From: Neisseriales bacterium
GTDB taxonomy: Bacteria; Pseudomonadota; Gammaproteobacteria; Burkholderiales; UBA11063
Direction: 5' to 3'
DNA: 6,027 bases
Assembly: GCA_008017145.1 (NCBI GenBank)
Contig: SSGY01000069.1
Coordinates: 1 to 6,027 of the forward strand
The position numbers and the translations under genes were made by a program. Position 1 is the stretch's first letter. The number at the start of each line of letters is the position of its first letter. Positions 5,881 through 6,027 of this stretch are shown piece by piece. Under the pieces are notes generated by a model. That model was not told the DNA's origin. It did no database searches and saw only the letters and a program-made list of their open reading frames with translations.

Positions 5881-6027
5881 TTATAATAGCCATTTTTTTA
5901 ATACTCCAGCAAAATACCCAACACATAAAAGCATTGTAATACAAAAGCTTGCTGGCAAATCAAATATATAAGAAATATACAATGCAATAATAATCGCTAA
6001 GTTTGCGCTAATTACGCTAATTAGGAT
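5881..6027 (-). CDS. C-terminal end of a metal ABC transporter permease (ABC-3, ZnuB/TroC-like), partial
   Basis: The last 48 codons of a minus-strand gene enter from the right edge and stop at TAA (5883-5881). The peptide has two hydrophobic segments (residues about 2-22 and 28-43 of the fragment) separated by YISYIFDLPASF, and ends in KKWLL. This matches the C-terminus of the ABC-3 family, where a helix is followed by a pattern like S-Y-x-x-D-x-P-A/S-G-P and a final helix. In that family the protein imports zinc, manganese or iron with a periplasmic binding protein and an ATPase. The usual Gly-Pro after the P-A is replaced by Ser-Phe here. The start, Shine-Dalgarno and partner genes lie outside the window, so the metal and gene name cannot be given. 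Confidence 0.6.
   Translation of the reverse strand: MLISVISANLAIIIALYISYIFDLPASFCITMLLCVGYFAGVLKKWLL

Overview
The window is AT-rich bacterial DNA from a Gram-negative, probably a gammaproteobacterium. The evidence is an outer-membrane beta-barrel with a C-terminal aromatic signature, a lipobox lipoprotein and an IS5-family insertion sequence. A Legionellales-like host would fit the base composition and the secreted Ig-like protein, but this is inference and no marker gene is present to fix the taxon.

Layout. At the left edge (10-825, + strand) is an intact IS5-family transposase. Its right terminal repeat lies just past the stop codon and its left end lies outside the window. A non-coding stretch (844-1106) follows, holding one copy of a 25-bp element, an inverted repeat and a strong hairpin. 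On the minus strand is a two-gene unit transcribed right to left: a small eight-stranded outer-membrane barrel (5337-4786), then a very large lipoprotein (4726-1107). The lipoprotein gene is split between two frames. A lipobox-bearing N-terminal part (4726-4388) stops at a TAA, and the remaining 1094 residues are read in the -1 frame. The switch can be placed at T TTC CCG (4397-4391), directly before the stop. The joined 1206-residue product would be an outer-membrane-tethered chain of beta-sandwich (Ig-like) domains, with nine regularly spaced cysteine pairs.

Right of the barrel gene is a long intergenic region (5338-5880). It carries a perfect 8-bp-arm palindrome (5516-5535), a 16-codon reading frame with a very good ribosome binding site (5586-5636), and a 39-nt hairpin that starts at that frame's stop codon. 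The palindrome belongs to a 25-bp element whose other copy (881-905, 22 of 25 identical) lies beyond the 3' end of the lipoprotein gene, so the two copies bracket the whole two-gene unit. At the right edge (6027-5881, minus strand) is the last 48 codons of a membrane protein resembling the C-terminus of ABC-3 family (ZnuB/TroC-like) metal permeases.

How the genes may work together: the barrel and the lipoprotein are 59 bp apart, have no visible terminator between them and each has its own Shine-Dalgarno. They are best read as one surface module, a barrel with a long disulfide-stabilised tethered rod. The points most worth checking are the frame switch (programmed -1 frameshift, recent mutation or assembly error) and the micro-ORF/palindrome/hairpin unit.
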